From an uncultured Eubacteriales bacterium (GTDB taxonomy: Bacteria; Bacillota; Clostridia; Monoglobales; Monoglobaceae), in the NCBI GenBank assembly GCA_900545865.1, contig URAN01000022.1, positions 1 through 44,148 on the forward strand: a stretch of 44,148 nt of DNA. Reading direction: 5' to 3'. The notes beneath the pieces were generated by a model. The model saw only the letters and a list, made by a program, of their open reading frames with translations, had not been told where the DNA came from and did not search any database. This document shows positions 17,541 through 26,284 of this stretch, piece after piece. Both the position numbers and the translations under genes were made by a program. Within the stretch, counting starts at the first letter, position 1; each line of letters opens with the position of its first letter.

Positions 17541-17590
17541 TATATAAATATTATATTAACAATACTACATCTCAAACAGGAGTGATTAAA

Positions 17591-19339
17591 ATGACATTCA
17601 GTTCAGTAAACACAATTTGGGTACTACTCGGCGCAGCATTGGTTTTTTTTATGCAAGCAGGCTTTTCACTTTGTGAAGCAGGTTTTACAAGAGCAAAGAA
17701 CACAGGTAACATTCTTATGAAAAACCTCATGGACTTTTGTATAGGTACACCGGCGTTCTGGCTTATCGGTTTCGGAATAATGTTCGGTTCGGGCACGGCT
17801 CTTTTCGGCAAACTTGACCCGATGATAATGGGTGATTACAGCGCGATTCTCCCCGATGGCGTTCCCCTTTGGGCATTTGCAATCTTTCAGACTGTATTCT
17901 GTGCGACCTCGGCAACAATAGTATCGGGCGCAATGGCAGAGCGTACAAAGTTCAGCGCGTACTGTATCTATTCCGCCGCTATATCTCTTATCATATACCC
18001 TATTTCGGGTCACTGGATTTGGGGCGGCGGCTGGCTGGCAGACCTCGGATTTCACGATTTTGCAGGTTCAACCTGTGTACATATGGTCGGCGGTGTCTGT
18101 GCCTGTGTCGGTGCGGCAATCCTCGGTCCGCGTATCGGCAAGTATGGCAAAGACGGAAAGCCCAGAGCTATTCTCGGTCATAACATCACAGCGGCGGCTC
18201 TCGGCGTATTCGTTCTTTGGTTCTGCTGGTTCGGTTTCAACGGTGCTTCTACCGTAGGAATGGACTCGGATGCACAGCTGACTCGTGCCGGTTTGGTATT
18301 CTTTAACACCAACCTCGCAGCAGCGTGCGCTTGTGTTGCAACACTTATATTCACCTGGGTTCGTTACGGAAAGCCCGATGTATCGATGACATATAATGCG
18401 GCTCTCGCAGGTCTTGTAGGTATCACGGCAGGATGTGACACAGTATCACCTCTTGGCGCGGCAATTATGGGTCTTATCTTTGGTATAGTAATGGTTCTCG
18501 CAATTGAGTTCTTTGACAAAAAGGCAAAAATCGATGACCCTGTTGGTGCAATCTCGGTTCACGGCGTATGCGGCGCGCTCGGAACTCTCCTCCTCGGCTT
18601 TTTCTCAACCGGCGGTGTTGCCGAGGCAGACGGAACTCTCCCGGTAATGCAGGGCTTATTCTACGGCGGCGGACTTAAATTCCTCGGCGTACAGGCTCTC
18701 GGCGTTGTATCGGTAATAGTTTATGTAGCGGTTGTTATTACGATAGTATTCCAGATAATCAAGCATACAATCGGGCTCAGAGCAAGTGCAGAGGACGAAA
18801 TCGCAGGTTTGGACGTATCAGAACACGGACTTCTCACCGCTCACGCAGGCTTTGCTATGGAACCTGACACAACGGTTGTTGACTATTCCGTTGAGGCTAT
18901 GGGCGATGTACCCGTATCTAAGGCCGTTAAGGTTGAAAAGGTTGCGGCTGCTCCTGCGGCTAAACCCGTTAAAGAGGGTGCGGATAAGTTCACAAAGGTA
19001 GAGATTATCTGTAAGGAAGCAAGATTCGAAACCTTAAAGAACGCAATGATGGATTTGGGTATCACAGGTATGACGGTATCACATGTTATGGGCTGTGGTG
19101 TTCAAAAGGGTAAACCCGAATATTACAGAGGCGTTCCCGTTGAAACAAACCTCTTGCCCAAGGTTCAGGTTGAAATTGTTGTAAGCAAAGTTCCCGTTCG
19201 CGATGTTATAGAGACAGCCAAGAAAGTTCTTTACACAGGACACATCGGTGACGGTAAGATATTCGTTTACGACGTTGAAAACGTTGTAAAGGTAAGAACC
19301 GGTGAAGAAGGCTTTGATGCCTTGCAGGACGTTGAATAA
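17591..19339 (+). CDS. amt: Ammonium transporter with fused C-terminal P-II domain
   Basis: A protein of 582 residues from the ATG at 17591 (AGGAG 8 nt upstream; an in-frame upstream ATG at 17522 lacks a site). Residues 1-430 are an Amt/Mep/Rh channel with about eleven membrane helices. DFAGSTCVHMVGG and ISVHGVCGALGTLLLGF carry the twin pore histidines. After an Ala/Pro/Lys linker (about 440-465), residues 467-582 form a complete P-II (GlnB/GlnK) domain, collinear with free P-II: GITGMTV, GCGVQKGKPEYYRG (T-loop), LPKVQVEIVV, YTGHIGDGKIFV. Tyr46 of P-II is present (Tyr512) but the usual uridylylation site Tyr51 is Val517. Free P-II blocks Amt pores in a way set by ATP/ADP and 2-oxoglutarate; the fusion should make this control intrinsic. 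Confidence 0.95.
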   Translation: MTFSSVNTIWVLLGAALVFFMQAGFSLCEAGFTRAKNTGNILMKNLMDFCIGTPAFWLIGFGIMFGSGTALFGKLDPMIMGDYSAILPDGVPLWAFAIFQTVFCATSATIVSGAMAERTKFSAYCIYSAAISLIIYPISGHWIWGGGWLADLGFHDFAGSTCVHMVGGVCACVGAAILGPRIGKYGKDGKPRAILGHNITAAALGVFVLWFCWFGFNGASTVGMDSDAQLTRAGLVFFNTNLAAACACVATLIFTWVRYGKPDVSMTYNAALAGLVGITAGCDTVSPLGAAIMGLIFGIVMVLAIEFFDKKAKIDDPVGAISVHGVCGALGTLLLGFFSTGGVAEADGTLPVMQGLFYGGGLKFLGVQALGVVSVIVYVAVVITIVFQIIKHTIGLRASAEDEIAGLDVSEHGLLTAHAGFAMEPDTTVVDYSVEAMGDVPVSKAVKVEKVAAAPAAKPVKEGADKFTKVEIICKEARFETLKNAMMDLGITGMTVSHVMGCGVQKGKPEYYRGVPVETNLLPKVQVEIVVSKVPVRDVIETAKKVLYTGHIGDGKIFVYDVENVVKVRTGEEGFDALQDVE

Positions 19340-19389
19340 TCGGCGTTGACCGAAAAATAAAATAAGGTATTTGATGCCTTTGTTATATG

Positions 19390-19418
19390 GCGAAGTACGG
19401 TTATGTGCCGTACTTCGC
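19390..19418 (+). terminator. Hairpin after the ammonium transporter gene
   Basis: GCGAAGTACGG (19390-19400) and CCGTACTTCGC (19408-19418) form a perfect 11-bp stem with a 7-nt loop. No T-run follows, so it may be a weak terminator or a 3'-end stabiliser. Confidence 0.5.
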
Positions 19419-19465
19419 TGAACTGTTAATATTAAGATTTTAAAAAGATAACTCCGAGATGTATT

Positions 19466-19495
19466 TTGACTGAAATTATAAACAAAAATTACTAT
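19466..19495 (+). promoter_or_regulatory. Candidate promoter of the asparagine synthase gene
   Basis: TTGACT (19466-19471), 18 bp, TACTAT (19490-19495), about 28 bp before the ATG. The -10 matches four of six consensus bases, so the call is tentative. Confidence 0.4.
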
Positions 19496-19523
19496 TTTAC
19501 ACACAAGAACAGGCGGTGAAATT

Positions 19524-21101
19524 ATGTGTTCAATTATGGGCTATTGCGGCAAATGTACGGACTTTGACAAATTCAAAAGCGGTTTTGACAAAACAATTTC
19601 AAGAGGTCCGGATGACAGCCGCATAAAAACAGCGGGCGAAGGCATTCTTGCCTTTCACAGGCTCGCAATTATGGACTTATGTGATACCGGTATGCAGCCG
19701 TTCGAACTCGGCAAAAACCTTGTTGTCTGTAACGGTGAGATATACGGATTTAAAAAGCTGCGTGATGCGCTGGCGGACAAATACACATTTAAAAGCGAAT
19801 CGGATTGTGAAATCCTTCTTCCTATGTACAAAGAATACGGAACGGATATGTTCCGTAAACTCGACGCTGAGTTTGCACTTATTATATATGACGGCGGAAA
19901 AGATGAATTTATTGCGGCGCGTGACCCTATCGGCATTCGTCCGCTTTATTACGGCTATGACTCAAACGGCGTAATCGTGTTCGCAAGCGAACCGAAAAAC
20001 CTTGTACCCGTTTGCGATAAAATAATGCCGTTCCCACCGGGACATTATTATAAAGACGGAAAATTTATATGCTATCGCGATATGGCCGAGGTCAAGGAGG
20101 TTTGTTATGACGACCTTGACACAATATGTAAAAACATTCACGATAAGCTCGTCAGCGGCATAGAAAAGCGTTTGGTTGCCGACGCAAAGGTTGGGTATCT
20201 ACTCTCGGGCGGACTTGATTCGTCACTTGTATGTGCCATTGCCGCACGCCAAAGCGACAAGCCTATCCGTACATTCGCAATCGGTATGAGCGAGGACGCG
20301 ATAGACTTAAAGTATGCCAAACAGGTTGCCGATTACATCAAAAGCGAACATACCGAAGTTATTATTACCAAAGACGATGTTTTGTCGTCTCTCGACAGCG
20401 TAATCGAACTTTTGGGTACATTCGATATAACGACAATCCGCGCAAGTATGGGAATGTATCTGCTTTGTAAATACATTCACGAAAAAACGGATATAAAGGT
20501 TCTTTTAACGGGCGAAATTTCCGATGAGCTTTTCGGTTATAAATATACAGACTTTGCACCGTCCGCCGAGGAATTCCAAAAAGAATCTCAAAAGCGAGTG
20601 CGCGAATTGCATATGTATGATGTTTTGCGTGCCGACAGATGTATCTCGGTAAACTCTCTCGAGGCGCGTGTTCCGTTTGGCGACCTTGATTTTGTCGAAT
20701 ATGTTATGTCGATAGACCCCGAAAAGAAGCTCAACACATACGGCAAGGGCAAATATTTGTTACGCCGCGCGTTCGAGGGCGACTATCTTCCGCACGATAT
20801 TTTGTATCGTGAAAAAGCGGCGTTCTCCGATGCGGTGGGTCATTCAATGGTATGGTATCTCAAAGATTATGCCGAAAAGTATTATACAGATGCCGAATTC
20901 GAAGAAAAGCGTCAGAAATACACTCATGCACAGCCGTTCACAAAAGAGTCTTTACTCTATCGCGAAATATTCGAAAAGTATTATCCGGGACAGGCGGAAA
21001 TGGTTGTTGATTTTTGGATGCCCAACAAATCGTGGGAAGGCTGTGATGTTGATGACCCGTCCGCGCGTGTTCTTTCGAACTATGGCGAAAGCGGCGTTTG
21101 A
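19524..21101 (+). CDS. asnB: Asparagine synthase (glutamine-hydrolysing)
   Basis: A protein of 525 residues; the family is about 520-640. It makes asparagine from aspartate, ATP and glutamine amide in the cytoplasm. MCSIMGYCG places the nucleophilic Cys2 of the class II glutaminase domain right after the start Met, which fixes the start. RGPDDS (28-33) and CNGEIYG (69-75) are further glutaminase motifs. The synthetase domain has the PP-loop LLSGGLDSSL (SGGLDSS at 228-234) and the later LEARVPFGD and KYLLRRAF segments. Position after the glutamine synthetase and ammonium channel genes places it in a nitrogen-assimilation neighbourhood, using glutamine made by the first enzyme. It has its own probable promoter and a terminator. 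Confidence 0.96.
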   Translation: MCSIMGYCGKCTDFDKFKSGFDKTISRGPDDSRIKTAGEGILAFHRLAIMDLCDTGMQPFELGKNLVVCNGEIYGFKKLRDALADKYTFKSESDCEILLPMYKEYGTDMFRKLDAEFALIIYDGGKDEFIAARDPIGIRPLYYGYDSNGVIVFASEPKNLVPVCDKIMPFPPGHYYKDGKFICYRDMAEVKEVCYDDLDTICKNIHDKLVSGIEKRLVADAKVGYLLSGGLDSSLVCAIAARQSDKPIRTFAIGMSEDAIDLKYAKQVADYIKSEHTEVIITKDDVLSSLDSVIELLGTFDITTIRASMGMYLLCKYIHEKTDIKVLLTGEISDELFGYKYTDFAPSAEEFQKESQKRVRELHMYDVLRADRCISVNSLEARVPFGDLDFVEYVMSIDPEKKLNTYGKGKYLLRRAFEGDYLPHDILYREKAAFSDAVGHSMVWYLKDYAEKYYTDAEFEEKRQKYTHAQPFTKESLLYREIFEKYYPGQAEMVVDFWMPNKSWEGCDVDDPSARVLSNYGESGV

Positions 21102-21160
21102 TCTCATCGGACAGCATAACAATTAACGGCTTTGAGCCGTTTCGATATAAAAAACAACTC

Positions 21161-21189
21161 GGGCGGCCAAGAGTGGTCGCCCTTTTAAT
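21161..21189 (+). terminator. Terminator after the asparagine synthase gene
   Basis: GGGCGGCCA (21161-21169) pairs with TGGTCGCCC (21174-21182), one G-T pair, loop AGAG, then TTTTAATTTT. A small extra hairpin AACGGC/GCCGTT lies just before, at about 21125-21141. Confidence 0.85.
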
Positions 21190-21299
21190 TTTACTTTCTC
21201 TTTCTCTTTGGTTTGACACATCAAACGATTTTTGTTATTTTTACACTAAAACGATACGATACACATTCAAAAAATAGTCGCGGTCTTTTTGGCAATCAC

Positions 21300-21328
21300 T
21301 TGACATCATTTGCGTTTAAATGTATAAT
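21300..21328 (+). promoter_or_regulatory. Consensus promoter of dapF-dapL
   Basis: TTGACA (21300-21305), 17 bp, TATAAT (21323-21328): perfect consensus in both boxes, 47 bp before the dapF ATG. A weaker TTGACA/TATTTT pair lies further upstream, near 21212-21240. Confidence 0.85.
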
Positions 21329-21375
21329 ATTATTATATTCCAATGAAAATTTACGTTTGAAAGGCGGTCATTTCG

Positions 21376-22236
21376 ATGAAACTTGACTTTATAAAAATGC
21401 ATGGCTGCGGCAATGATTATGTGTATGTTGACGCATTCAAAAATAAAATTTCAAACCCGAACAAACTATCCGAAATCGTGTCGGACAGGCACTTTTCAAT
21501 CGGCGGTGACGGAATGATAATGGTTTGTCCTTCCGATTGTGCGGACGCGAAGATGCGTATGTTCAACGCTGACGGAAGCGAGGGCAAAATGTGCGGCAAC
21601 GGCGTGCGCTGTGTTGCCAAATTTGTATACGACAACGGAATCAGTAAAAAGAATCCGCTTAAAATCGAAACCCTCTCGGGCATAAAAGAAATTCAGCTGT
21701 TTATCGAAAACGACTCTGTTGTCGGCGCATCCGTCAATATGGGAAAAGCCGAATTCACTCCCTCTCTTATCCCTGTCAAGTCCGATAGCGATGAGCCAAT
21801 CATAAACAAGACGGTTGTTGTCGGCGGCAAGGAACACAATATCACTTGTGTGAGTATGGGCAACCCCCATTGTGTTATATTTGTTCCCGATGATTTTCCG
21901 CTTTGGGATTTTGATATAAAGTCAGAGGGTTCACCGATTGAGACCGACCCATTCTTTCCCGAACAGGTCAACGTTGAATTTGTTCACAAGGTTGATGATA
22001 CTCGTTTTGAAATGCGCGTCTGGGAACGCGGCAGCGGCGAAACTTTCGCCTGCGGCACGGGTGCGTGCGCGACCGTTGCGGCGGCGTGCGCAAACAAGCT
22101 TTGCGATTACGGCACGGATATAACGGTTAAGCTGCGCGGTGGTGACCTTGTTATAAACTGTACAAACGACAGGATAATTATGACCGGCGAAGCCGTAACC
22201 GCCTTTTGCGGAACGGTTGACATTCCCGAATTATAA
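21376..22236 (+). CDS. dapF: Diaminopimelate epimerase
   Basis: A protein of 286 residues, normal for the family (about 270-290). It converts LL- to meso-diaminopimelate for lysine and peptidoglycan synthesis. The two-cysteine racemase site is intact: SEGKMCGNGVRC with Cys73 and GETFACGTGAC with Cys226. MHGCGNDYVYVD at the N-terminus and NPHCVIFV are conserved substrate-binding blocks. GAAAGGCGG lies upstream of the ATG. It is followed after 72 bp by dapL, which makes its substrate, so the pair forms a compact DAP module behind a consensus promoter. Confidence 0.97.
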   Translation: MKLDFIKMHGCGNDYVYVDAFKNKISNPNKLSEIVSDRHFSIGGDGMIMVCPSDCADAKMRMFNADGSEGKMCGNGVRCVAKFVYDNGISKKNPLKIETLSGIKEIQLFIENDSVVGASVNMGKAEFTPSLIPVKSDSDEPIINKTVVVGGKEHNITCVSMGNPHCVIFVPDDFPLWDFDIKSEGSPIETDPFFPEQVNVEFVHKVDDTRFEMRVWERGSGETFACGTGACATVAAACANKLCDYGTDITVKLRGGDLVINCTNDRIIMTGEAVTAFCGTVDIPEL

Positions 22237-22250
22237 CTATATTAAGCGAT

Positions 22251-22265
22251 GGGACTTTCAGTCCC
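22251..22265 (+). repeat. Small hairpin between dapF and dapL
   Basis: GGGACT-TTC-AGTCCC followed by TTGTT. It may cause partial termination or RNA processing between the two genes; too small to call a full terminator. Confidence 0.4.
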
Positions 22266-22308
22266 TTGTTAAACCAAAAGCAAATCATAAAAACGAAGGA
22301 GATTAATT

Positions 22309-23493
22309 ATGAAAATCAACAAAAACTATTTAAACTTAAAACCGTCTTATCTTTTTAAAAACATAGCCGAAAAAACGGCGCAGTATAAAGAGGCGCACCC
22401 CGATGCGGATATTATTAAAATGGGTATCGGTGACGTAACCTTGCCGATATGCAAGGCGGCAGCGAACGCTATGACCGATGCGGCAAAAGAAATGGGTAAC
22501 ATCGACACGTTTCACGGCTATCCGTCAAGCTATGGCGAGGACTTTTTATTATCCGCAATATCGAACCACTATAAAAAACATATAGGCATCGATATTGACG
22601 AAAACGAAATTATTGTTACCTGCGGCGCAAAAGAGGACGTTGCCAACATTCTCGATATATTCGATACCGACACAACCGTTTTGATTCCCGACCCGGTATA
22701 CCCCGTATACCTCGACACAAACATAATGACGGGAAGAAAAATTAAGTTTATCAATGCGACCGAAGAAAACGCATATCTTCCTCTACCGACCGATGCCGAT
22801 GCGGCTGATTTAATATATATCTGTTCGCCCAACAACCCGACAGGCGCGGCATATACGAGAGAACAGCTCAAAGTTTGGGTTGATTTTGCAATAAAGAACA
22901 ATGCGGTCATTCTCTATGACGCCGCATATGAAATGTTCATCTCAGACTCCGAATGCCCGAGGAGCATTTTCGAAATAGACGGCGCAAGACAGTGCGCAAT
23001 TGAGCTTTGTTCTTTTTCAAAAACAGCAGGCTTTACCGGTGTAAGATGCGGATATACTGTTATCCCGACCGAACTTGAATCCGACGGTGTAAAACTTTTG
23101 GATTTGTGGAAGCGCCGCCAGTCAACAAAGTTTAACGGTGTTTCTTATGTTGTACAAAGAGCCGCTGCTGCCGCTTTTTCGGACGAGGGCTATAAACAAC
23201 TTTGCGAAAATATTAACTATTACAGACGCAATACCGAAAATATGACAAAGACCTTTGATAAAATCGGAATCAAGTATTTCGGCGGCAAGAACAGCCCTTA
23301 TGTATGGCTCAAATGCCCCAACGGTATGAAAAGCTGGGACTTCTTTGACCTCTTGCTTAACAAGTGCAACATAATCGGCACACCGGGCGCGGGATTCGGC
23401 GAAAACGGCGAAGGATTCTTCCGTCTTTCGGGATTCGGTGATAATGACCGCTGTGTTGAAGCGTTGGAGCGTATAGAAAAAATGAAGTTTTAG
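22309..23493 (+). CDS. dapL: LL-diaminopimelate aminotransferase
   Basis: A protein of 394 residues, close to the usual ~400-410. This PLP enzyme turns tetrahydrodipicolinate directly into LL-diaminopimelate with glutamate as donor, bypassing the succinyl and acetyl branches. DapL-type features: the start INKNYLNLKPSYLF, MGIGDVTLP, the dicarboxylate-aminotransferase blocks SPNNPTGA (173-180) and SFSKTAGFTGVRCGY with PLP-binding Lys238. GAAGGAG lies 7 nt before the ATG. It follows dapF in the same direction and ends at a strong terminator. The start sequence and the pairing with dapF make DapL much more likely than another class I aminotransferase. Confidence 0.96.
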   Translation: MKINKNYLNLKPSYLFKNIAEKTAQYKEAHPDADIIKMGIGDVTLPICKAAANAMTDAAKEMGNIDTFHGYPSSYGEDFLLSAISNHYKKHIGIDIDENEIIVTCGAKEDVANILDIFDTDTTVLIPDPVYPVYLDTNIMTGRKIKFINATEENAYLPLPTDADAADLIYICSPNNPTGAAYTREQLKVWVDFAIKNNAVILYDAAYEMFISDSECPRSIFEIDGARQCAIELCSFSKTAGFTGVRCGYTVIPTELESDGVKLLDLWKRRQSTKFNGVSYVVQRAAAAAFSDEGYKQLCENINYYRRNTENMTKTFDKIGIKYFGGKNSPYVWLKCPNGMKSWDFFDLLLNKCNIIGTPGAGFGENGEGFFRLSGFGDNDRCVEALERIEKMKF

Positions 23494-23504
23494 ATAATAA
23501 TAAA

Positions 23505-23544
23505 ATATCCACGATGCGGCAATGCCCGCATCGTGGATATTTTT
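23505..23544. terminator. Terminator between dapL and the surface cluster
   Basis: ATATCCACGATGCGG (23505-23519) pairs perfectly over 15 bp with its complement at 23526-23540, loop CAATGC, followed by T on the plus strand. It can serve both converging transcripts. Confidence 0.88.
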
Positions 23545-23553
23545 ATGCTTAAC

Positions 23554-23652
23554 TCAATTATTCAAATAATCCTCTGCCGCAAGATAAACGTCTGCGCTCC
23601 ACCCCATTATAGTCGGAATCTTATATTCATCGGTAACATTTATGCTGTCCAT
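23554..23652 (-). CDS. Possible 32-residue small protein after SLH-N copy 2
   Basis: The minus strand reads MDSINVTDEYK, then IPTIMGWSADVYLAAEDYLNN and a TGA. The ATG lies 14 bp after the stop codon of the SLH-N gene. An AAAGGA site overlaps that stop and sits 10 nt before the ATG, so translation could be coupled. The frame ends just before the bidirectional terminator and would be the last gene of cluster 2. No signal peptide and no family recognised. It could also be a decayed remnant of a larger gene or chance. No comparable ORF follows the SLH-N gene of cluster 1, where only a 7-codon frame is found. Confidence 0.4.
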   Translation of the reverse strand: MDSINVTDEYKIPTIMGWSADVYLAAEDYLNN

Positions 23653-23666
23653 ATTCTTCGCGTCCT

Positions 23667-26261
23667 TTATTTATATATAACCAGTACCGCAGGAGCCATA
23701 AAACGCGTCAGCAAAACAACTTTCGAACAATCATCGGCATAATTCTTATATGTTTTTGCCTCGTTGACCGTGCCCGTTTTTACTTTTTCGCGTTGAGTGC
23801 TGTCATATACAAGCACTGACAGACCCGAGGTTTTAATTCCGAGAGTTTTCTCTCCGCCGCTGTTTTCGCCGATGTACATTACGCCATCGGCAATACAGTT
23901 GGCATAACCTACAACCGTCCGGTAATCGTTATTTATATCACTTGACGATGTTTTTCCGTCCGTCTTTGACGGGTCATACAAAACCCGTGCCTGCGTTATT
24001 TCGTTATCCGAGTTCAAGGCAACGCGCACGAAACAGCCCGATGTTATTCCGACCGAATCAATATCAAAATCTTCTTCCGCTTTAAAGCTCACCGCATTAC
24101 CGTCCTGATAGCCGTTCAGGCATTTAACGGATTGTCCGTTTGAATTTAACGCGTCCGATACATCCGACACCAAAACGGGCAGAGTCGCCGACTTAAACCT
24201 GTTCATATTATAATTATAGATACAAACATATTTCGCCATTCCGCCGTCCTCGGTTGTCTTATAGCTTTCGGCATTCAAAAACGTATCATTGTCAATCGCG
24301 TTATATCCCAAAACCGCAAAATCTTTTTCATCGTCATTCGAGACATCTCCCTTTGACGGAATACAAAAAACCTTTGTGTTCGAGTCCATATTGATAAGTG
24401 CGCCTATCAATCCCGATGATTTATATCTCTGGCTTGTCTTATATCCAACCTCTGTCTGCAAAGTGTTCTCGCCCTCGTATCTGCTGTCTCGGGTCGATGT
24501 ATCAGCCTCTTTTATGTTTCCTTCGGAATCGGTTTTACAGAGCATAAGCCGCGATTTGGCGCTGCCGTCCGATGTCAAAGCCTTCATTATCTCTGCCGCG
24601 GTCTTATATGTAACGCCGTCAACCTTTGCCTTTTCGGCAAAATCGGCATATTCAATCTTTCCGTCCTCTTTTAAATATTTCACTTTAAGCTTCGGCGAAA
24701 AATCATCGCTTATCACCGAGTTAATCAAGTACGCCGCGAACGAACCCGACATCGGGACATCGGCGTATGCGATATGATTCTTTCGGTCGAGATAGAGAAT
24801 AGCCTTATCCCCGGCTTTAACTGTTGAAACCAAGCTTTGGTCTATGCATTTATAGCCGATATTTTCGATATACAAATATGTGTCGCCGCCCTCGGTGCTG
24901 ATTTGCGAAACTGTACCCTCGGCCGTCTTTCCGCTTATGTAGACATCGGCATACGTTCCGTCTTTTGAAATATACGCGCTGATTATATTTCCTTTTGTTA
25001 TATCCTCAAAATCCGCCGTCTGTGTGTCTGATTTCCAAATATTCAGCTTATCGTACTTATCTTCGTCAAGGCTGATATTTTTTGACGGATTGACTTTATC
25101 ATATATAGTTTTGCTGTCCGTGTCTATAATATCGGCAACAATATTGAAATATTCTTTAATTATAACAACATCGTATTGAGCATCGTTTTTTATAAGCTTT
25201 ATATCCGCATAAACATCGGATAACGCCTTTGAAATATTATCGCCTATCTCTCTGCCGTTATAAACAAATGTCGCACTTCGGCTTATTTGAACGGTCTTTG
25301 ATTTATCGTTTTCATCGATATATTTAAGAGTATAGCTATCGGAATCAAACGAAGTATCCTTTTCGGCATTTATACTAAGGCTTTCGGTCACTCCGCTTTT
25401 CTTTGCCCGGATTATTCTCTTTTCGTCATTTGTTCTGTCATATCGGTATAAAACCTCAATATTCTCACCCAAAAAATCCGCTAAATTAATATCCGACTTA
25501 TATTGCTTGTCGTCAATAATAACCTCATCATCTTCGGTCGGAATGATATTCTTTATACCCATTTGCTCTGCCGCCGTCAAAACGCCCGTGTTATAATAAA
25601 TGCCTTGATTTATCGACAAAAACGTTTCGTCCTTGTTGACCCTGTACGTGTTGCCGTCCACAGTATAGCTGTCGGATTCCATAATATTTGTGAGCATTGC
25701 GTTATAGAGCATAACAAACATATCACGTCTTGTCACATCCGTCTTTGAGGGTATTCCCAATGAAATTTTTGTCATACTTGCCGCCTTGATATATCCGCTC
25801 GGATAGCCGCCGTTGTTTTCCGCATACTCGCCGTAACCCATCGCCGTAATCAAAATCTTGTACGCCTCGGTCTGTTTTATATACGCGTCGGGTTCAAATA
25901 ACTTATCCGAAGAACCGCCTATAATCTTGCGCTCGGTCAGATAGCTTATTGCGTCAAACGCCCAATGCGTTTTCGGCACGTCATAATAATACAAGGTTTC
26001 GGTGCTGTATGCGCCCGTGTTCATAATCTTATAAACCGCGTCCGAAAAATCAGCTCTTGACGCCTTTCCGTTAAAATCGGCGTTGTAATCATAATAGTCG
26101 GGAATAATACCGAGCAACCTCAGCACATCCATTATCTCGGTTATTTCACTGTCCGCAGCGGTGTCTTTATTGTCCGCGGAAAACGCAAAACTCATATTAA
26201 ATAACACAAACAGAGCAAGCGTCAGGCTTATTATCTTTTTAAAACAATTCTTTTTATTCAT
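23667..26261 (-). CDS. Secreted protein with N-terminal SLH repeats (SLH-N, copy 2)
   Basis: A protein of 864 residues from the ATG at 26261 (MNKKNCFKKIISLTLALF), with GGAGGAG 8 nt upstream; another ATG two codons earlier is possible. The signal peptide ends near residue 28 (FAFSADNK). Three weak SLH repeats lie at about 35-200: ASRADFSDAVYKIMN, YYDVPKTHWAFDAISYLTER and GGYPSGYIKAASMTKI. The long remainder is beta-rich and unrecognised. Length, SLH layout and motifs match the 877-residue protein at 147-2780, including a similar C-terminal region (NAKTRVYVGD there, STQREKVKTG here in the same position). It follows SLH-C copy 2 by 23 bp. Wall attachment follows from SLH family knowledge; the rest is open. 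Confidence 0.85.
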   Translation of the reverse strand: MNKKNCFKKIISLTLALFVLFNMSFAFSADNKDTAADSEITEIMDVLRLLGIIPDYYDYNADFNGKASRADFSDAVYKIMNTGAYSTETLYYYDVPKTHWAFDAISYLTERKIIGGSSDKLFEPDAYIKQTEAYKILITAMGYGEYAENNGGYPSGYIKAASMTKISLGIPSKTDVTRRDMFVMLYNAMLTNIMESDSYTVDGNTYRVNKDETFLSINQGIYYNTGVLTAAEQMGIKNIIPTEDDEVIIDDKQYKSDINLADFLGENIEVLYRYDRTNDEKRIIRAKKSGVTESLSINAEKDTSFDSDSYTLKYIDENDKSKTVQISRSATFVYNGREIGDNISKALSDVYADIKLIKNDAQYDVVIIKEYFNIVADIIDTDSKTIYDKVNPSKNISLDEDKYDKLNIWKSDTQTADFEDITKGNIISAYISKDGTYADVYISGKTAEGTVSQISTEGGDTYLYIENIGYKCIDQSLVSTVKAGDKAILYLDRKNHIAYADVPMSGSFAAYLINSVISDDFSPKLKVKYLKEDGKIEYADFAEKAKVDGVTYKTAAEIMKALTSDGSAKSRLMLCKTDSEGNIKEADTSTRDSRYEGENTLQTEVGYKTSQRYKSSGLIGALINMDSNTKVFCIPSKGDVSNDDEKDFAVLGYNAIDNDTFLNAESYKTTEDGGMAKYVCIYNYNMNRFKSATLPVLVSDVSDALNSNGQSVKCLNGYQDGNAVSFKAEEDFDIDSVGITSGCFVRVALNSDNEITQARVLYDPSKTDGKTSSSDINNDYRTVVGYANCIADGVMYIGENSGGEKTLGIKTSGLSVLVYDSTQREKVKTGTVNEAKTYKNYADDCSKVVLLTRFMAPAVLVIYK

Positions 26262-26284
26262 AATCATTACTCCTCCGTTCACTG

